Shown here in pieces: positions 62,301-64,000 of a DNA stretch of 64,000 bases. A model generated the notes under the pieces. That model was not told the DNA's origin. It ran no database searches and worked only from the letters and a program-made list of their open reading frames with translations. The stretch's first letter is position 1, and each line of letters begins with the position of its first letter. Origin of the DNA: Acanthococcus lagerstroemiae (Eukaryota; Arthropoda; Insecta; Hemiptera; Eriococcidae); the NCBI GenBank assembly GCA_031841125.1, contig CM063114.1, positions 27,969,266-28,033,265 on the forward strand, written 5' to 3'. A program made the position numbers and the translations under genes.

Positions 62301-63995
62301 CGATGCAATTCTTTAAAAATTATCGGAAAATTTTTCCGAAGAAACACTGGACTTTTTTCTGAATATTTCCGATGAAATTCTCCGAAAAATCATCACATTT
62401 TTTCTCCAAGATTTCTGATTAATTCCGTAGAAATCATTAGGGATTTTCCCCGAACATGTTCGACGAAAATCTCTGAAAAGCATCAACATTTTTTTAAAGG
62501 ATATCCTTCCAAAATCATCAGAGATACTTCTCGATGATTCTTGATAAAATTGTTTGAAATCATTGGAGATTTTTCCTAAAATGTCTGACAAAATTCGCCT
62601 GAAATTATTGGAGATATTTCTCAATGATGTCCGATGAAATTCTTGTCGAAGAGACCGCTCGCCTGACGAAACAACGTGCACCTGGTTTCGCGAAAAACTA
62701 GTTTTCCTATGGCGGAAGGAAAACCGACTAACTTTTTGAAACTGCCCAAAAAATTTCCATTAAGGCCCCTGAAAAATAAGATAAAAATATTCAGAATAAA
62801 ATAAATTTCAAATTCGATTGAGAATGCGTAAGCCATGAAGGAAAGAATTGAAAAATCGAAAGAAAAATCAAAATAGAATTGTGATAAAAGCACTAAAAAC
62901 CAAAACTCACAATACAGGAGATAAAATTGTAATTCCGAATTAAGTCAGCCAAGAAGGAAAAAAAGTAAAAAAATATCGCGTCATATCTTCCCTGAATAAA
63001 AAGTAGGTCCTTAGTTGTTTTCCATTATTAAAAAAAATATATAAAAAATAAACGCCTCTGCTTCTTTGCCAATAAAGAAAGAAAATTGTTTTTTGATGTG
63101 AAAAAATTTGTCCTTTGACTCGAAAATTTTAAAAATTATCCATGATAAAAGTATTTCACACCCCCCCTCCCAACATGTGTAGAATAGTCATTCATTTTAC
63201 ATGGTATATTCTACGCGTAGAATAAAAAAATCTACGCCAGTTTATTCTACGGCACAACCCTGATGCGAAATGAACGAGAAAGGATTCAATGGTACCAAAA
63301 TAAAATTTCAAAATTGTATAATAATCCCTGATCGTACTGGGGTAGTTAGAAAGTAAAACAAATTCCGATTTTCTCAGAGGGGAGGGGGCAAATGACTGCG
63401 CCAGAGAGGGCGTTGCGCCCCTGGCCACCCTCTGGCTACGGGCCTGAACCACTAAACACCAAACTATTCTCAGTCGACCAGATTTAGAACCACCGGGCCA
63501 ACCTTTCCTTCAATTGGAACATAAATACAACAATCTGCATGCAACTCGTTTTATAATGGAGTAGGGAGGGCTTCGAGCTTCAGTCAACAGTAGTGGTCAG
63601 TGCTGCCAATAAGAAGGGGTTTTAAGTGACAGGCAACAACAGAGTTCGCTACGCCGGGAAAAGAACATTTTGGGGAGGCCAGGCTTACCCTTGGCTACAC
63701 CGGGGTACCATTTTCGACATTTTTCCGCGAAGTCCCGTTTCTGATCTCGTTTCATTCGAACGCGATTTTCGTCCGCCATTAGGATTTTTCATTTTCATTG
63801 CTTGAAAGCTGAATAGTCATTGATTGTTTGGTCATCCAGTTACAGTCGAACACGTTCGCGAATCCGGTATACGAGTCGATTTACAGTATCGGAGGTGAGC
63901 ACTCGATGAACATGAACGAGGAGAAGAAAGGTTTGCTACAGAGTACTACGGAATTGCAAGACTCTCACTCACCGAACGACGAACACGTCCAGTGA
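1250..63995 (+). CDS. LRP1: LRP1 (LDL receptor-related protein 1), 73 exons, 5' end beyond window
   Basis: Giant type I membrane receptor; the family takes up many ligands by endocytosis and signals through its tail. Exons read from GT-AG junctions: 1250-1378, 1468-1578, 2237-2362, 2621-2866, 3303-3465, 4170-4392, 6601-6775, 7485-7622, 8610-8802, 8876-9109, 9316-9514, 9592-9778, 9856(or 9862)-10017, 10108-10221, 10295-10546, 10631-10797, 11269-11524, 11604-11762, 14619-14867, 14949-15149, 15240-15444, 15535-15705, 15798-16042, 16111-16239, 16325-16552, 21373-21527, 21611-21776, 21850-22083, 22172-22345, 22430-22567, 22646-22774, 23211-23491, 23990-24132, 24204-24448, 24528-24761, 24840-25026, 25110-25314, 30027-30213, 30348-30620, 30698-30814, 30934-31071, 31162-31308, 31482-31598, 31975-32171, 32254-32443, 36086-36214, 36292-36540, 36621-36826, 36901-37094, 37193-37410, 37494-37688, 37830-38032, 38147-38305, 44135-44284, 44370-44632, 44718-44819, 45022-45165, 46321-46530, 48457-48545, 48666-48911, 48998-49263, 49347-49531, 49617-49840, 54942-55118, 55199-55326, 55726-55855, 55938-56086, 56225-56330, 56745-56970, 57057-57299, 57384-57572, 57649-57772, 63846(or 63840)-63995. 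All phases agree and the frame is open to TGA. About 4,456 residues are visible, against about 4,544 for human LRP1, so only the signal peptide and first LDLa repeat are missing upstream. Confidence 0.95.
2621..6775 (+). CDS. LRP1: LRP1 exons 4-7: YWTD beta-propeller 1
   Basis: Four exons (2621-2866, 3303-3465, 4170-4392, 6601-6775) code a six-bladed LDLR class B propeller of about 270 residues. Visible blade words are [38 protein letters not shown] and [13 protein letters not shown], the last being the typical sixth blade. In the LDLR family such propellers drive ligand release at endosomal pH. Several YWTD tetrads are diverged (WYFV, VYWV), as is common in the N-terminal propellers of the family. 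Confidence 0.9.
2867..3302. repeat. Intron with GATC-rich degenerate repeat
   Basis: Bases about 2925-3180 are packed with GATC and its near variants (ATCATGATCTTGA, GATCTTGATGGTGATC). The same type of block recurs at 4550-4760 and 55360-55680, so this is a dispersed low-complexity family rather than a regulatory cluster. Confidence 0.6.
3466..4169. other. Intron, no gene seen
   Basis: A 704-bp intron between exons 5 and 6. The short open frames on both strands show no domain. No repeat with a clear boundary was found. Confidence 0.6.
4453..4554 (+). repeat. Tandem duplication, 51-bp unit x 2
   Basis: Two adjacent copies (4453-4503 and 4504-4554) start ATGAATCAGCTG / ATGAATCAACTG and both contain a TTTAAAAAATTGAAGGAGG core. 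They run directly into a GATC-rich block (4550-4760) like those at 2925-3180 and 55360-55680. Confidence 0.8.
5727..5946 (+). mobile_element. tRNA-derived SINE, family A, copy 1
   Basis: The head has the two parts of an RNA polymerase III internal promoter: box A TGGCTGAGTGG at 5740-5750 and box B GGTTCGAGCCC at 5784-5794, spaced as in a tRNA. The body (CGACGTCTCTGAGG, GAGAGTAAAATTAGAAAA) recurs on the minus strand at 41613-41815, and the head recurs at 34151-34232. Three copies in two orientations make a SINE family. The acceptor arm does not pair, so it is not a working tRNA gene. Confidence 0.8.
5995..6474 (+). repeat. Degenerate tandem duplication, about 240-bp unit
   Basis: The two halves (about 5995-6233 and 6234-6474) share, in the same order, CTTCTTC..GATTTCAC, TAGTGGGAT.A.CAGCCC, CTCCAAATTTCA, CCAAAT.AGG.AAATAAAAT and GAGAATGCT. 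Divergence between the copies is high, so the duplication is old. Confidence 0.7.
6776..7484. other. Intron, no gene seen
   Basis: A 709-bp AT-rich intron between the last exon of propeller 1 and the next EGF exon. Nothing recognisable on either strand. Confidence 0.6.
7485..7622 (+). CDS. LRP1: LRP1 exon 8: EGF repeat after propeller 1
   Basis: Codes [17 protein letters not shown]...CMCESGF...C, a six-cysteine EGF with the CxxNNGGCxHxC signature that follows each YWTD propeller in the LDLR family. Phase 1-1. Confidence 0.9.
7623..8609. other. Intron with dispersed GTCATGGAAA words
   Basis: A 987-bp intron. AAAGTCATGGAA with flanking CTGGAAACCCTGGAAA appears at about 7785-7825 and again at 8108-8165, a degenerate repeat pair. 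No coding sign. Confidence 0.5.
8610..9778 (+). CDS. LRP1: LRP1 exons 9-12: YWTD beta-propeller 2
   Basis: Four exons (8610-8802, 8876-9109, 9316-9514, 9592-9778) code about 270 residues. Blade signatures are [17 protein letters not shown] split by an intron from [29 protein letters not shown] and IFWTEQQKG. Splitting after the DPxxG of blade 3 repeats at most propellers of this gene and shows that their exon structure shares an ancestor. Introns here are short (73-206 bp). Confidence 0.93.
9856..10017 (+). CDS. LRP1: LRP1 exon 13: EGF repeat after propeller 2
   Basis: Codes an EGF-like module ([22 protein letters not shown]...C). Two acceptors six bases apart, TTTCAG ending at 9855 and TTTTAG ending at 9861, both keep the frame and differ by the residues Val-Leu. 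The upstream CAG is preferred here on consensus; 9862 is the alternative start. Confidence 0.8.
10108..11762 (+). CDS. LRP1: LRP1 exons 14-18: LDLa cluster II (7 repeats)
   Basis: Exons 10108-10221, 10295-10546, 10631-10797, 11269-11524 and 11604-11762 code seven LDLa modules, each with six cysteines and a DCxDxSDE-type calcium cage ([93 protein letters not shown]). Cluster II is a main ligand-binding region of vertebrate LRP1, where it has eight repeats. The fourth repeat's cage ([11 protein letters not shown]) has an extra cysteine and is the least typical. The acceptor at 10630 is AAG, weaker than the rest but the only one that keeps the frame. Intron 10798-11268 (471 bp) is empty. Confidence 0.92.
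11763..14618. other. Intron with TTAA-flanked MITE and a long AT-rich tract
   Basis: A 2.9-kb intron. It holds a MITE at 11999-12298. From about 12590 to 14200 it is an unusually T- and A-rich tract made of words such as AAATTTT, TTTAAATTT and AATTTTT with no clear unit. No coding sign on either strand. Confidence 0.6.
11999..12298. mobile_element. MITE with TTAA target-site duplication
   Basis: TTAA at 11999-12002 and 12295-12298 flank inverted ends: GGCTACACACATGCGGCATT on the left and its complement GCCGCATGTGTGTAGC on the right. A TTAA duplication is typical of piggyBac-type transposition. The interior repeats TTCGGCATTTGGC-like words in both orientations and codes nothing. Confidence 0.8.
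14619..14867 (+). CDS. LRP1: LRP1 exon 19: two EGF repeats after cluster II
   Basis: One phase 1-1 exon codes two EGF modules, [22 protein letters not shown]... and [27 protein letters not shown].... Both have the six-cysteine spacing. The pair sits where two EGFs separate LDLa cluster II from the next propeller in LRP1. Confidence 0.92.
14949..16042 (+). CDS. LRP1: LRP1 exons 20-23: YWTD beta-propeller 3
   Basis: Exons 14949-15149, 15240-15444, 15535-15705 and 15798-16042. Blade words are [37 protein letters not shown] then [35 protein letters not shown] and [14 protein letters not shown]. The DWG-x-x-P-x-I-x-R-x-x-MDG type fourth blade is well preserved. Intron 15445-15534 has no stop in frame, so an unspliced reading would continue, but phases support splicing. 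Confidence 0.94.
16111..16239 (+). CDS. LRP1: LRP1 exon 24: EGF repeat after propeller 3
   Basis: Codes [20 protein letters not shown]...CACP...C, a six-cysteine EGF with the post-propeller signature. Phase 1-1. Confidence 0.92.
16325..22083 (+). CDS. LRP1: LRP1 exons 25-28: YWTD beta-propeller 4 (divergent)
   Basis: Exons 16325-16552, 21373-21527, 21611-21776 and 21850-22083. Blade words are [62 protein letters not shown] and [14 protein letters not shown]. The YWTD tetrads of blades 2-6 are worn (LFIS, LFWS, LFWV, LYYA), making this the most diverged propeller of the gene. A 4.8-kb intron interrupts it. Frame and blade count are complete. Confidence 0.9.
17186..17441. mobile_element. MITE, 256 bp, with 30-bp inverted ends
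   Basis: Left end CATGTGACCTGCCAGGAAGA... (17186-17215) matches the complement of the right end (17410-17441) apart from a 2-base indel and one mismatch. The interior has no coding potential. No target-site duplication could be fixed with confidence. Confidence 0.75.
18180..18850. repeat. Degenerate AAGACTC(A)TT short-period repeat
   Basis: Words such as AAGACTCATT, GAGACTCATTTAAG, AAGACTCTACTAA and AACTCATTAAAACTC recur every 20-60 bases. The same words dominate 47170-47560 and 50860-51370, and their complement (GAGTCTTAA) dominates 1-400. Confidence 0.6.
19056..19934. mobile_element. TIR element (879 bp) carrying a lysine-rich ORF
   Basis: Inverted ends of 27 bp: TGAGGAGTGATTTTCCAAAA... 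at 19056-19082 against the complement of 19908-19934, 26 of 27 matching. It encloses the minus-strand ORF at 19451-19732. No transposase-like sequence is seen, so it would need proteins in trans. The target-site duplication is unclear. Confidence 0.75.
19451..19765 (-). pseudogene. Lysine-rich ORF fragment inside TIR element (unknown protein)
   Basis: An open minus-strand frame of about 100 codons, rich in Lys, Ala, Pro and Ser and ending in a basic RKRRRE, resembles a disordered nuclear or chromatin tail of linker-histone type; this is composition only, not homology. No ATG opens the frame and a stop lies just upstream of a run of AAA codons, so it is 5'-truncated or an orphan exon. Downstream on the same strand, AATAAA-type signals occur near 19387 and 19363, as in the 3' end of an mRNA. 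It could be a captured gene fragment or a retrocopy. Confidence 0.45.
20790..21290 (+). repeat. Degenerate tandem duplication, about 285-bp unit
   Basis: About 20835-21000 and 21120-21290 share, in the same order, GGATC.T.AG, AACTCGGATC.GGGT / GACTCGGATCCGGGTTATA, GGAAA.AG.., CTTTGATGG and TTTTTCCTTAT. This fixes the offset at about 285 bp. Old, diverged. Confidence 0.6.
22172..22345 (+). CDS. LRP1: LRP1 exon 29: EGF repeat after propeller 4
   Basis: Codes the end of propeller 4 and an [23 protein letters not shown]...CKCSVGY...C. Phase 1-1. Confidence 0.92.
22430..24448 (+). CDS. LRP1: LRP1 exons 30-34: YWTD beta-propeller 5 and following EGF
   Basis: Exons 22430-22567, 22646-22774, 23211-23491, 23990-24132 and 24204-24448. 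Blade words are [80 protein letters not shown] and [13 protein letters not shown]. The last exon also codes the [19 protein letters not shown]...CQCS...C. Unlike most propellers of this gene there is no intron after DPVHG. Introns 22775-23210 (436 bp) and 23492-23989 (498 bp) hold nothing recognisable. Confidence 0.94.
24528..30213 (+). CDS. LRP1: LRP1 exons 35-38: YWTD beta-propeller 6
   Basis: Exons 24528-24761, 24840-25026, 25110-25314 and 30027-30213. Blade words are [79 protein letters not shown] and [18 protein letters not shown]. Blades 1 and 2 have lost the YWTD consensus (LFYS, LLWT). A 4.7-kb intron carrying a dead mobile-type gene separates blade 5 from blade 6. Confidence 0.93.
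26466..28795 (-). pseudogene. Decayed multi-copy ORF with PIN-like and cysteine-rich parts
   Basis: Read on the minus strand, fragments in three frames line up as one protein of about 700 residues. Near the N end: [51 protein letters not shown] and [10 protein letters not shown]. In the middle: [26 protein letters not shown]. Then [26 protein letters not shown] and the [12 protein letters not shown] motif across a frameshift near 27040, and a C-terminal Cys-rich segment ([22 protein letters not shown]). As I recall, this family recurs as an uncharacterised multi-copy protein in arthropods and cnidarians; the acidic GEDxDLLVLL stretch looks FEN1/PIN-nuclease-like (inference). Stops lie near 27400 and 27600, and a 106-bp insert at 28104 breaks the frame, so it is dead. 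It has no introns and opposes LRP1. Confidence 0.75.
28104..28209 (-). mobile_element. Short retroposon with 13-bp target-site duplication
   Basis: The 13-mer ACCGCGTTCAATT stands on both sides (28091-28103 and 28210-28222), and removing the insert rejoins the pseudogene reading ...VELNAV.... The inserted sequence (GCATGCCAAAGTGGC, ACACCGCACCC, CTTTCGGGCATCGCATCAG on the minus strand) recurs at 31678-31775 and 56564-56650. TGCCAAAGTGGC resembles a pol III box A and the TTTCG.GTATCGC region a weak box B, so a SINE is the likely class. Confidence 0.8.
29110..29153. repeat. Short perfect-type hairpin, 17-bp arms
   Basis: AGGGTCGTGACTTCGTG (29110-29126) pairs with CACGAAGTCACGATCCT (29137-29153) with one mismatch and a 10-base loop. 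It may be the terminus of a worn element. Function unknown. Confidence 0.6.
30348..32443 (+). CDS. LRP1: LRP1 exons 39-45: EGF and LDLa cluster III, first part
   Basis: Exon 30348-30620 codes the post-propeller EGF ([20 protein letters not shown]...) and the first LDLa of cluster III. Exons 30698-30814, 30934-31071, 31162-31308, 31482-31598, 31975-32171 and 32254-32443 add LDLa repeats with cages [85 protein letters not shown] and [13 protein letters not shown]. The cage in exon 31162-31308 carries an unusual insertion (NATSTSPSS) between its acidic residues. Most exons hold one repeat in phase 1-1. Confidence 0.94.
31599..31974. other. Intron carrying a copy of the short retroposon
   Basis: About 31678-31775 contains GCATGCCAAAGTGGC, AGACACCGCACCCC, GGAAACTATCCTTTCGAG and ATCGCATCAGTAATTAG, matching the minus-strand reading of 28104-28209 and of 56564-56650. 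Here the repeat is in + orientation. No direct repeats are obvious around it. Confidence 0.65.
34151..34232 (+). mobile_element. tRNA-derived SINE, family A, copy 2 (internally deleted)
   Basis: Box A TGGCCAAGTGG at 34161-34171, then GATAGCGCGCTGGTCTCGG as in copy 1. The box B region is missing: the sequence jumps from the anticodon-side region to GGAATCCAGGGCTAGGGTTG, which matches the distal body of copy 1. Confidence 0.7.
34471..35733. mobile_element. Foldback element with about 235-bp inverted arms
   Basis: 34471-34707 and 35499-35733 are near-perfect inverted complements over some 235 bases. Inside the left arm a unit of about 130 bp (CCCATAATTTCTGAAAGGAG ... GTGATCCC) is present twice in tandem (about 34529-34662 and 34666-34799). 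The centre is itself palindromic in part: TTATCAACGTTAGGAT and ATCCTAACGTTGATAA at about 35146 and 35197, CGGACTTCCC and GGGAAGTCCG around them. No transposase is coded. Confidence 0.85.
36086..36540 (+). CDS. LRP1: LRP1 exons 46-47: last LDLa of cluster III and two cbEGF repeats
   Basis: Exon 36086-36214 codes LDLa [36 protein letters not shown]. Exon 36292-36540 codes two EGFs with the calcium-binding starts [12 protein letters not shown] and [10 protein letters not shown] and the C-terminal CACHPGY and CGCTKGY. The order cluster III, two EGF, propeller 7 is that of LRP1. Confidence 0.94.
36621..37688 (+). CDS. LRP1: LRP1 exons 48-51: YWTD beta-propeller 7
   Basis: Exons 36621-36826, 36901-37094, 37193-37410 and 37494-37688. 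Blade words are [54 protein letters not shown] then [43 protein letters not shown] and [18 protein letters not shown]. This is the best preserved propeller of the gene. The intron after exon 50 ends in a long poly-T tract before TAG. Confidence 0.95.
37830..38305 (+). CDS. LRP1: LRP1 exons 52-53: EGF and LDLa cluster IV repeats 1-2
   Basis: Exon 37830-38032 codes [20 protein letters not shown]...CACPDNF...C and the first half of LDLa 1; the second half ([13 protein letters not shown]) opens exon 38147-38305, which then codes LDLa 2 ([16 protein letters not shown]). Cluster IV is the second main ligand-binding cluster in vertebrate LRP1. Confidence 0.93.
38363..38577. mobile_element. Inverted-end element, 215 bp (CAGTGACGGCGAG ends)
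   Basis: CAGTGACGGCGAGAG at 38363 and its complement CTCGCCGTCACTG ending at 38577. A CA...TG end of this kind suggests a hAT-type MITE, but the flanking 8-mers agree only in part. The sequence 38363-38505 is repeated at 41443-41610. Confidence 0.7.
41443..41895. mobile_element. Second copy of CAGTGACGGCGA element with SINE nested inside
   Basis: Starts CAGTGACGGCGAAAACCGAG and follows the 38363 copy (CAATAATTTT.CG, TTATTTATTCAGT, CTGGTGGTCG.C, CGGGCTC) up to about 41610. The matching tail GGGCCCGGTGCAAATGCA returns at about 41873-41890. In between lies a minus-strand SINE. The terminal CTCGCCGTCACTG is lost. Confidence 0.65.
41613..41815 (-). mobile_element. tRNA-derived SINE, family A, copy 3
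   Basis: On the minus strand the head reads GGTCTGATTGGCCGAGTGGA, then TAGCGCGCTGGA, and a box B region at about 41760 (GATCGAGCTC in place of GGTTCGAGCC). The body matches copy 1 (CCTAGGCCG.TTTTTTGGCAAG, GAGGAAATGCTCGAAAG, GAGAGTAAAATTAGAAAA). Next to the head, a 23-bp unit (TTGGCCAACCAGACCCTCTAC) is repeated about three times (41797-41868). Confidence 0.8.
42811..42952 (+). repeat. Exact 71-bp tandem duplication
   Basis: 42811-42881 and 42882-42952 are identical as far as read (GTTTTTCACAGTCGATAGTT to GTAGTTTGATAGTTT). Each copy also holds a small inverted repeat, TTCAATAGTA with TACTATTGAA. Identity implies a recent duplication. Confidence 0.85.
43349..43518. mobile_element. hAT-type MITE, 170 bp
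   Basis: Ends CAGTAGCGTAA (43349) and complement TTACGCTACTG (to 43518), each followed inward by a G/C run (GAGGGGGG and CCCCCCTCCCCC). Flanking 8-mers TTTTTTAA (43341-43348) and TTTTTAAA (43519-43526) agree closely, as an 8-bp hAT duplication would. No coding. Confidence 0.75.
44135..48911 (+). CDS. LRP1: LRP1 exons 54-60: LDLa cluster IV repeats 3-11 and EGF
   Basis: Exons 44135-44284, 44370-44632, 44718-44819, 45022-45165, 46321-46530, 48457-48545 and 48666-48911. Several introns cut within an LDLa repeat rather than between repeats (phases 0 and 2), unlike clusters II and III. Cages read [104 protein letters not shown] and [13 protein letters not shown]. With the two in exons 52-53 the total is 11, equal to vertebrate cluster IV. 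Exon 60 ends with an EGF ([25 protein letters not shown]...C). Confidence 0.94.
45166..46320. other. Intron with an 84-bp degenerate duplication
   Basis: About 45485-45567 and 45568-45652 share AACTAAAAATTAT / AACTGAAAATTAT, AATAATCT, AGTCT.GACTG, AAAGAAATT and AGCTCTC.TGGCCTCT. Nothing else is recognisable in this 1.2-kb intron. Confidence 0.6.
46531..48456. repeat. Intron with AAGACTC-type repeat block
   Basis: 47170-47560 is rich in AAGACTCTT, GAGATTCTTC and AGACTCCTTAAGACTC, as at 18180-18850 and 50860-51370. At about 48085-48115, CAGGCGCGGATCCACGGGGG resembles a transposon end, but no partner end is clear. The rest shows nothing. Confidence 0.55.
48998..55118 (+). CDS. LRP1: LRP1 exons 61-64: YWTD beta-propeller 8 (juxtamembrane side)
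   Basis: Exons 48998-49263, 49347-49531, 49617-49840 and 54942-55118. Blade words are [40 protein letters not shown] then [50 protein letters not shown] and [12 protein letters not shown]. In vertebrate LRP1 a furin motif lies between the first and second blades of this propeller; here that stretch (about 49160-49370) holds LKKL as its only dibasic and no RxxR. A 5.1-kb satellite-bearing intron precedes the last blade. Confidence 0.93.
51360..53890. repeat. AT-rich satellite, units of about 105-145 bp
   Basis: About 17-20 degenerate units, each with the order AATATTGCCATTACTAAAGAGCA, TAGTAATGGCAAAATAT, CGATAAAATATC, AACCAATATTGATATT, GGGAAATATTGATATTATC and AATACCAAAAATTTT. The core ATATTGCCATTACT recurs near 51531, 51655, 51868, 52002, 52488, 52614, 52884, 53216 and 53437. 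Variants with CCATTATCAAAAGAG form a sub-family. A long open frame at 52926-53423 is only the repeat read through. Confidence 0.9.
53475..53555. repeat. Hairpin with 33-bp arms inserted in the satellite
   Basis: 53475-53507 pairs with 53523-53555 (AAAAAGGGCG against CGCCCTTTTT at the core) with about three mismatches and a 15-base loop. The sequence is unrelated to the surrounding satellite and splits a unit between GAGCATAAT and GTAGTAATGG. It could be a tiny palindromic MITE or a hairpin RNA source. Confidence 0.8.
54024..54440 (+). mobile_element. tRNA-derived SINE, family B
   Basis: Box A TGGCCAAGTGG at 54036-54046 and box B GGTTCGTGTTCC at 54079-54090. The body runs through AACATCCTGGCGAACACGAT and ends in GGGGTAAGCAATGGCAAACT, CTAACCTGCCCAGGG. 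The body is unlike family A. The B box departs from consensus, so the copy is likely old. Confidence 0.7.
55199..57299 (+). CDS. LRP1: LRP1 exons 65-70: juxtamembrane EGF repeats
   Basis: Exons 55199-55326, 55726-55855, 55938-56086, 56225-56330, 56745-56970 and 57057-57299 code a run of about eight EGF-like modules. Examples are [12 protein letters not shown]...[20 protein letters not shown]...[45 protein letters not shown]...[24 protein letters not shown]...[23 protein letters not shown]...[12 protein letters not shown] and CFNGGTC. The segment [23 protein letters not shown] is a cysteine-rich oddity that does not fit EGF spacing. Vertebrate LRP1 has six EGFs here. Confidence 0.92.
55327..55725. 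repeat. Intron with GATC-rich degenerate repeat
   Basis: About 55360-55680 is dense in GATC words (AGATCATGAATCCAGTGATC, GATCTTTCTAATC, CGATCTTGCCGATCG). It includes ACGGATCACGGATTCAGATC, which matches the end of the 51-bp unit at 4453-4554. Same family as 2925-3180. Confidence 0.6.
56331..56744. mobile_element. Intron with third copy of the short retroposon
   Basis: About 56564-56650 reads GTGTGATACTCGAAAGGGTA, TTTCCGGGACCAAGGGTGCG, GTGTCTGGGAAGCC, GGGCATGCGTGCGTCGCCAT, in the same orientation as 28104-28209. No clear flanking duplication. Confidence 0.65.
57384..57772 (+). CDS. LRP1: LRP1 exons 71-72: end of EGFs, membrane helix, first NPxY
   Basis: Exon 57384-57572 closes the last EGF ([10 protein letters not shown]), then a short polar linker and one hydrophobic helix of about 24 residues (57493-57564: [20 protein letters not shown] then FFVY). 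The helix is stopped by RRR, so the receptor is type I. Exon 57649-57772 codes the proximal tail with NPMYL, the first NPxY-type endocytosis and adaptor site, followed by an acidic stretch ([12 protein letters not shown]). Confidence 0.95.
59147..60477. mobile_element. TIR element 1 with minisatellite interior
   Basis: 40-bp inverted ends, AATATGTGAGGGCGCATACG... at 59147-59186 and the complement at 60438-60477, 39 of 40 matching. The interior from about 59600 to 60300 is a degenerate minisatellite of roughly 45-50 bp, with words like TTTTCCGAAGATTT, GATGAAATTCTT and GAAAATCATCGGA. The element codes no transposase. A TSD cannot be separated from the AATAT/ATATT at its ends. Confidence 0.85.
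61214..62728. mobile_element. TIR element 2 with minisatellite interior
   Basis: Inverted ends of about 95 bp: GTCGGTTTTCCTTCTGCCAT... (61214-61308) and complement ...ATGGCGGAAGGAAAACCGAC (62634-62728), with scattered mismatches. The interior, about 61310-62630, is the same minisatellite as in element 1 (AATTCTTCGAAAATTATCGGA, TTTCCGATGAAATTCTCCGG). A segment of about 250 bp (AAACACTGGACTTTTTTCTG onwards) is present twice, at about 61460-61700 and 62342-62600. Confidence 0.85.
63846..63995 (+). CDS. LRP1: LRP1 exon 73: distal cytoplasmic tail with second NPxY, stop
   Basis: Codes [17 protein letters not shown]... and ends ...NDEHVQ with TGA at 63993-63995. FxNPVYxxxY corresponds to the distal NPxY of LRP1, which binds PTB-domain adaptors and carries the endocytic Yxx-phi-like site. 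Two acceptors, CCAG ending at 63839 and TTACAG ending at 63845, both keep frame; the first would add Leu-Gln. The exon is phase 0. The 3' UTR lies beyond the window. Confidence 0.95.
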   Translation, partial: SNTFANPVYESIYSIGGEHSMNMNEEKKGLLQSTTELQDSHSPNDEHVQ

Positions 63996-64000
63996 ATTTG

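Larger units (their letters stand above)
57773..63845. other. Last and largest intron, with two TIR elements
   Basis: A 6.1-kb intron separating the two NPxY motifs. It contains TIR elements at 59147-60477 and 61214-62728. 57773-59140 has a C run near 58630 and no gene. At 60616-60846 an open frame of 76 codons, preceded by a plausible AG acceptor (about 60597), has no recognisable domain and is left unassigned. At 63395-63450, CCCTCTGGCTACGGGCCTG resembles a hAT-like end without a partner. Confidence 0.6.

Noticed and set aside
61241..62681. Several minus-strand frames of 70-120 codons with similar peptides
   Set aside because: They are translations of the minisatellite inside TIR element 2.
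1..64000. LRP2/megalin or LRP4 as the identity of the main gene
   Set aside because: The 2-4-1-1 grouping of propellers, LDLa cluster sizes, EGF run before the membrane and the spacing of two NPxY motifs in a short tail fit LRP1.
1..64000. CRISPR arrays, operons or bacterial defence systems
   Set aside because: The sequence is eukaryotic with spliced genes; the tandem repeats lack unique spacers and no cas-like frames exist.

Overview
The window is eukaryotic genomic DNA from an animal, most likely an arthropod. It is AT-rich, has GT-AG introns, tRNA-derived SINEs and many inverted-repeat elements, and carries one very large gene broken into many small exons. The species cannot be told from the sequence alone; arthropod (possibly insect) is an inference.

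That gene runs on the + strand from the left edge to 63995, five bases before the window ends. I could join 73 exons (1250-63995) into one open frame of about 4,456 codons ending in TGA, with every splice phase agreeing. The domain order is LDLa cluster I (last repeat only) - 2 EGF - YWTD propeller 1 - EGF - propeller 2 - EGF - LDLa cluster II (7) - 2 EGF - propellers 3, 4, 5 and 6, each followed by an EGF - LDLa cluster III (8-9) - 2 EGF - propeller 7 - EGF - LDLa cluster IV (11) - EGF - propeller 8 - a run of EGF repeats - one membrane helix - a cytoplasmic tail of about 95 residues with two NPxY motifs. This is the layout of LRP1 (low-density lipoprotein receptor-related protein 1), a giant endocytic and signalling receptor. 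Only the 5' end (promoter, signal peptide, first LDLa) lies outside the window. LRP2/megalin is excluded by the 2-4-1-1 grouping of the eight propellers.

The introns hold the rest of the interest. They contain: a decayed minus-strand multi-copy ORF of mobile-element type (26466-28795), itself interrupted by a short retroposon with a 13-bp target-site duplication; two tRNA-derived SINE families; at least seven terminal-inverted-repeat elements (11999-12298, 17186-17441, 19056-19934, 38363-38577, 43349-43518, 59147-60477, 61214-62728); a foldback element with arms of about 235 bp (34471-35733); a 2.5-kb AT-rich satellite (51360-53890) with a 33-bp-arm hairpin embedded in it; and several families of degenerate short-period repeats.

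No second intact protein gene, no rRNA, no functional tRNA, no CRISPR array and no clearly new enzymatic or defence system was found. The best leads are the pair of TIR elements near the 3' end that have different termini but share the same minisatellite interior, the TIR element carrying a lysine-rich ORF with poly(A) signals, the apparent loss of the furin site in LRP1, and two in-frame tandem splice acceptors.
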